From Orbus sasakiae (lineage in GTDB: Bacteria; Pseudomonadota; Gammaproteobacteria; Enterobacterales; Orbaceae): a stretch of 64,000 nt of DNA. A program made the position numbers and the translations under genes. The stretch is taken from NCBI RefSeq assembly GCF_039542345.1, contig NZ_BAABHY010000006.1, positions 124,001 to 188,000 on the forward strand. Reading direction: 5' to 3'. The notes beneath the pieces are model-generated. The model was not told where the DNA came from. It made no database searches and worked only from the letters and a program-made list of their open reading frames with translations. Of this stretch, positions 61,330-64,000 are shown piece after piece. Position 1 is the first letter of the stretch. Each line of letters begins with the position of its first letter.

Positions 61330-64000
61330 ATGGTTTACTCCTATACCGAGAAAAAACGAATTCGTAAGAATTTTGGTAAACGTCCACAAGTGTTGGATAT
61401 ACCCTATCTTCTTTCTATTCAACTTGATTCGTTCCAGAAGTTTATTGACCAAGATCCAGAAGGTCAATATGGTCTAGAAGCCGCTTTTCGTTCAATCTTT
61501 CCTATAAAGAGTTATAGTGGTAGTGCAGAACTTCAATATGTCTCATTTAAAATGGGTGAACCAGTTTTTGATGTAAAAGAGTGTCAAATCAGAGGCATCA
61601 CTTATTCTGCGCCATTGCGTGTTAAATTACGTTTAGTGATTTACGATAGAGATGCGCCTGAAGGAACGGTAAAAGACATTAAAGAACAAGATGTCTACAT
61701 GGGTGAAATTCCACTCATGACAGATAATGGAACGTTTGTTATTAACGGTACCGAGCGTGTAATTGTGTCTCAGTTACATCGTAGCCCGGGTGTGTTCTTT
61801 GATAGTGACAAAGGTAAAACTCACTCGTCAGGTAAAGTGTTATACAACGCAAGAATTATCCCTTATCGTGGTTCTTGGTTGGACTTTGAATTTGATCCTA
61901 AAGATAATTTATTTGCTCGTATTGACCGTCGTCGTAAATTACCAGCAACAATTATTCTACGTGCTTTAGGTTTTGAAACTGAACAAATCTTAGATATTTT
62001 CTTTGAAAAAACCGTATTTGAAGTTGCAAAATCTAAATTAAAAATGGATTTACTGCCTGAACGTTTACGTGGCGAAACCGCCCTTTTTGATATTGAGTCG
62101 AAAGGACAAGTTTATATCGAAAAAGGCCGCCGTATTACAGCAAGACATATCAGACAATTAGAAAAAGATAAAATTACTAAAATCGATGTGCCTGTTGAGT
62201 ATATTATTGGTAAAGTTCTGGCAAAAAATTATGTTAATGAAAGTACTGGTGAGATTATTGCTCCTGCCAATACACCAATTTCATTAGAGTTACTGGCTGA
62301 ATTAACTAATGCTGGTTACAAAAAGATTGAAACATTATTTACCAACGATCTTGACCACGGTTCATTTATTTCAGAAACATTAAATGTTGATCCAACAAAC
62401 GACAGATTAAGCGCGCTTGTTGAAATCTATCGTATGATGCGTCCTGGTGAGCCACCAACAAAAGAAGCCGCAGAATCATTATTTGAAAATTTATTCTTTA
62501 CTGAAGAACGTTATGATTTATCGGCTGTAGGTCGAATGAAGTTTAACCGTTCATTAAATCGTGATGATATTGAAGGTAGTAGCGTATTAACTAAAGAAGA
62601 CATTATCGAAGTAATGAAAAAACTCATTGCTATCCGTAATGGTCACGGTGACGTGGACGATATTGACCACTTAGGTAACCGTCGTATCCGTAGTGTTGGT
62701 GAAATGGCTGAAAACCAATTCCGTATTGGTTTAGTCCGTGTTGAACGAGCAGTGAAAGAACGCTTATCATTAGGTGATCTTGATGCATTAATGCCACAAG
62801 ACATGATCAATGCAAAACCAATTTCAGCTGCAATTCGTGAGTTCTTTGGTTCAAGCCAGTTATCTCAGTTTATGGACCAAAATAACCCATTATCTGAAAT
62901 TACACATAAACGTCGTATTTCTGCATTAGGACCTGGTGGTTTAACGCGTGAACGTGCTGGCTTTGAAGTCCGTGACGTACATCCAACCCATTACGGTCGA
63001 GTGTGTCCAATCGAAACCCCTGAAGGGCCAAATATCGGTTTGATCAACTCACTTGCGGTATATGCTCGTACCAACGAATATGGTTTCTTAGAAACTCCAT
63101 ACCGTCGTGTAATTGATGGCGTTGTGACCGATGAAATTAACTACTTATCAGCAATCGATGAAAGTACTTATGTTATTGCTCAGGCTAACTCAAACTTAGA
63201 TGATGATGGTCGCTTCAAAGAAGATCTGATTACATGTCGTTTAAACGGTGAGTCTGGTTTATACAGTGCTGATCAAGTTAACTATATGGACGTTTCAACA
63301 CAACAGATCGTGTCGGTCGGTGCGTCGTTGATTCCATTCCTTGAACACGATGATGCGAACCGTGCCTTAATGGGTGCGAACATGCAACGTCAGGCAGTGC
63401 CAACATTAAAAGCGGAAAAACCGTTTGTTGGTACAGGTATGGAACGTGCAGTAGCGGTTGACTCAGGTGTAACGGTTGTTGCCAAACGTGGTGGTAGCGT
63501 TCAATATGTGGATGCATCACGTATCGTGATTAATGTGAATCCTGATGAGATGTATTCAGGTGAAGCTGGTATTGATATCTACAACTTGACTAAATACACT
63601 CGTTCAAACCAAAACACGTGTATCAACCAAATTCCATGTGTTGATTTAGGTGAAAAAGTTGAACGTGGTGACGTATTAGCTGATGGTCCTTCAACAGACC
63701 TTGGTGAATTAGCCTTAGGTCAAAACATGCGAGTGGCATTTATGCCATGGAATGGTTATAACTTCGAAGACTCAATCTTAGTGTCTGAAAAAGTCGTGCA
63801 AGATGACCGTTTCACTTCGATTCATATTCAAGAATTATCCTGTGTGTCTCGTGACACGAAATTGGGTGCTGAAGAAATTACAGCGGATATCCCAAATGTT
63901 GGTGAAGCTGCATTATCTAAGCTCGATGAATCAGGAATTGTGTATATCGGTGCTGAAGTGAAAGGTGGTGATATTCTGGTTGGTAAAGTGACACCAAAAG
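61330..64000 (+). CDS. rpoB: RNA polymerase beta subunit (3' part outside window)
   Basis: The first 890 codons are present and open to the window edge; E. coli RpoB has 1342. The start MVYSYTEKKRIRK has GAGGAAC upstream. The rifampicin pocket is the sensitive type (SQLSQFMDQNNPLSE, then HKRRISALGPGGL). Close resemblance to E. coli holds along the whole stretch, with no indels of note. rpoC is expected after it. Confidence 0.99.
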   Translation, partial: MVYSYTEKKRIRKNFGKRPQVLDIPYLLSIQLDSFQKFIDQDPEGQYGLEAAFRSIFPIKSYSGSAELQYVSFKMGEPVFDVKECQIRGITYSAPLRVKLRLVIYDRDAPEGTVKDIKEQDVYMGEIPLMTDNGTFVINGTERVIVSQLHRSPGVFFDSDKGKTHSSGKVLYNARIIPYRGSWLDFEFDPKDNLFARIDRRRKLPATIILRALGFETEQILDIFFEKTVFEVAKSKLKMDLLPERLRGETALFDIESKGQVYIEKGRRITARHIRQLEKDKITKIDVPVEYIIGKVLAKNYVNESTGEIIAPANTPISLELLAELTNAGYKKIETLFTNDLDHGSFISETLNVDPTNDRLSALVEIYRMMRPGEPPTKEAAESLFENLFFTEERYDLSAVGRMKFNRSLNRDDIEGSSVLTKEDIIEVMKKLIAIRNGHGDVDDIDHLGNRRIRSVGEMAENQFRIGLVRVERAVKERLSLGDLDALMPQDMINAKPISAAIREFFGSSQLSQFMDQNNPLSEITHKRRISALGPGGLTRERAGFEVRDVHPTHYGRVCPIETPEGPNIGLINSLAVYARTNEYGFLETPYRRVIDGVVTDEINYLSAIDESTYVIAQANSNLDDDGRFKEDLITCRLNGESGLYSADQVNYMDVSTQQIVSVGASLIPFLEHDDANRALMGANMQRQAVPTLKAEKPFVGTGMERAVAVDSGVTVVAKRGGSVQYVDASRIVINVNPDEMYSGEAGIDIYNLTKYTRSNQNTCINQIPCVDLGEKVERGDVLADGPSTDLGELALGQNMRVAFMPWNGYNFEDSILVSEKVVQDDRFTSIHIQELSCVSRDTKLGAEEITADIPNVGEAALSKLDESGIVYIGAEVKGGDILVGKVTPK

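Noticed and set aside
61763..61969. 68-codon frame inside rpoB
   Set aside because: It is out of frame with the intact rpoB reading frame and has no start signal.

Overview
The window is chromosomal DNA from an AT-rich gammaproteobacterium. Nearly every housekeeping protein (RpoB, L1, L10, L7/L12, TrpS, Dam, PurD/PurH, YheS, CdaR, GudP/GudX/GudD/GarD) reads as a close relative of the Escherichia coli protein. The low GC, the dam-rpe-gph-trpS run without aroB, the thiM-thiE-thiD order and an rplKAJL-rpoB block without secE-nusG in front of it argue against a standard Enterobacteriaceae genome. A gut-associated lineage such as Orbaceae is my guess, as inference only. No tRNA, rRNA, CRISPR array, transposase or phage gene was seen. 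rpoB runs off the right edge.

Layout. 3-6437 (+): a binding-protein-dependent ABC transporter interleaved with three phosphoesterases of different folds, probably an organophosphate scavenging cassette. 6667-12478 (-): a 2-aminoethylphosphonate (2-AEP) operon in transcription order binding protein, ATPase, fused permease, phnW, phnX. 12718-14595 (+): glutathionylspermidine synthetase/amidase. 14665-18475 (-): two tandem proC paralogues, a DMT-family exporter and a GntR/FCD regulator with clear operator-like dyads. 18894-20624 (+): the YceB lipoprotein, the YgiW OB-fold stress protein with a PmrA/QseB-like box upstream, and a small membrane protein. 20722-24858 (-): purH, an orphan membrane ORF, purD and a periplasmic alpha-carbonic anhydrase. 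25197-35434: a complete glucarate/galactarate regulon (gudP-gudX-gudD-garL-garR-garK, divergent garD, cdaR). 35666-37567: ABC-F factor YheS. 37587-45920 (-): DUF481 protein, trkA, trpS, gph, rpe, dam, damX, aroK and an arabinose-5-phosphate isomerase. 46127-48518 (+): TPP riboswitch and thiMED. 48891-51665 (+): an autotransporter behind a hexanucleotide repeat. 51749-56800 (-): aminotransferase, metQ, metN, metI and an FAD-linked 2-hydroxyacid dehydrogenase. 57023 to the end (+): ubiD, rplK, rplA, rplJ, rplL, rpoB.

How the parts work together. The first 12.5 kb are devoted to organic phosphorus. One side is suited to phosphate esters (Tat-exported metallophosphoesterase, importer, NPP-like hydrolase, HAD phosphatase); the other takes 2-AEP to acetaldehyde, phosphate and alanine. 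The gud/gar block converts glucarate and galactarate to 2-phosphoglycerate under CdaR. The met block joins methionine import to enzymes that could turn 2-hydroxy-4-methylthiobutyrate into methionine through its keto acid.

The most distinctive items are the phosphoester cassette, the hydroxyacid/methionine operon, the repeat-bearing promoter region of the autotransporter, a 44-bp dispersed repeat (6563 and 58515), the missing aroB and missing secE-nusG, and several unassigned palindromic operators.
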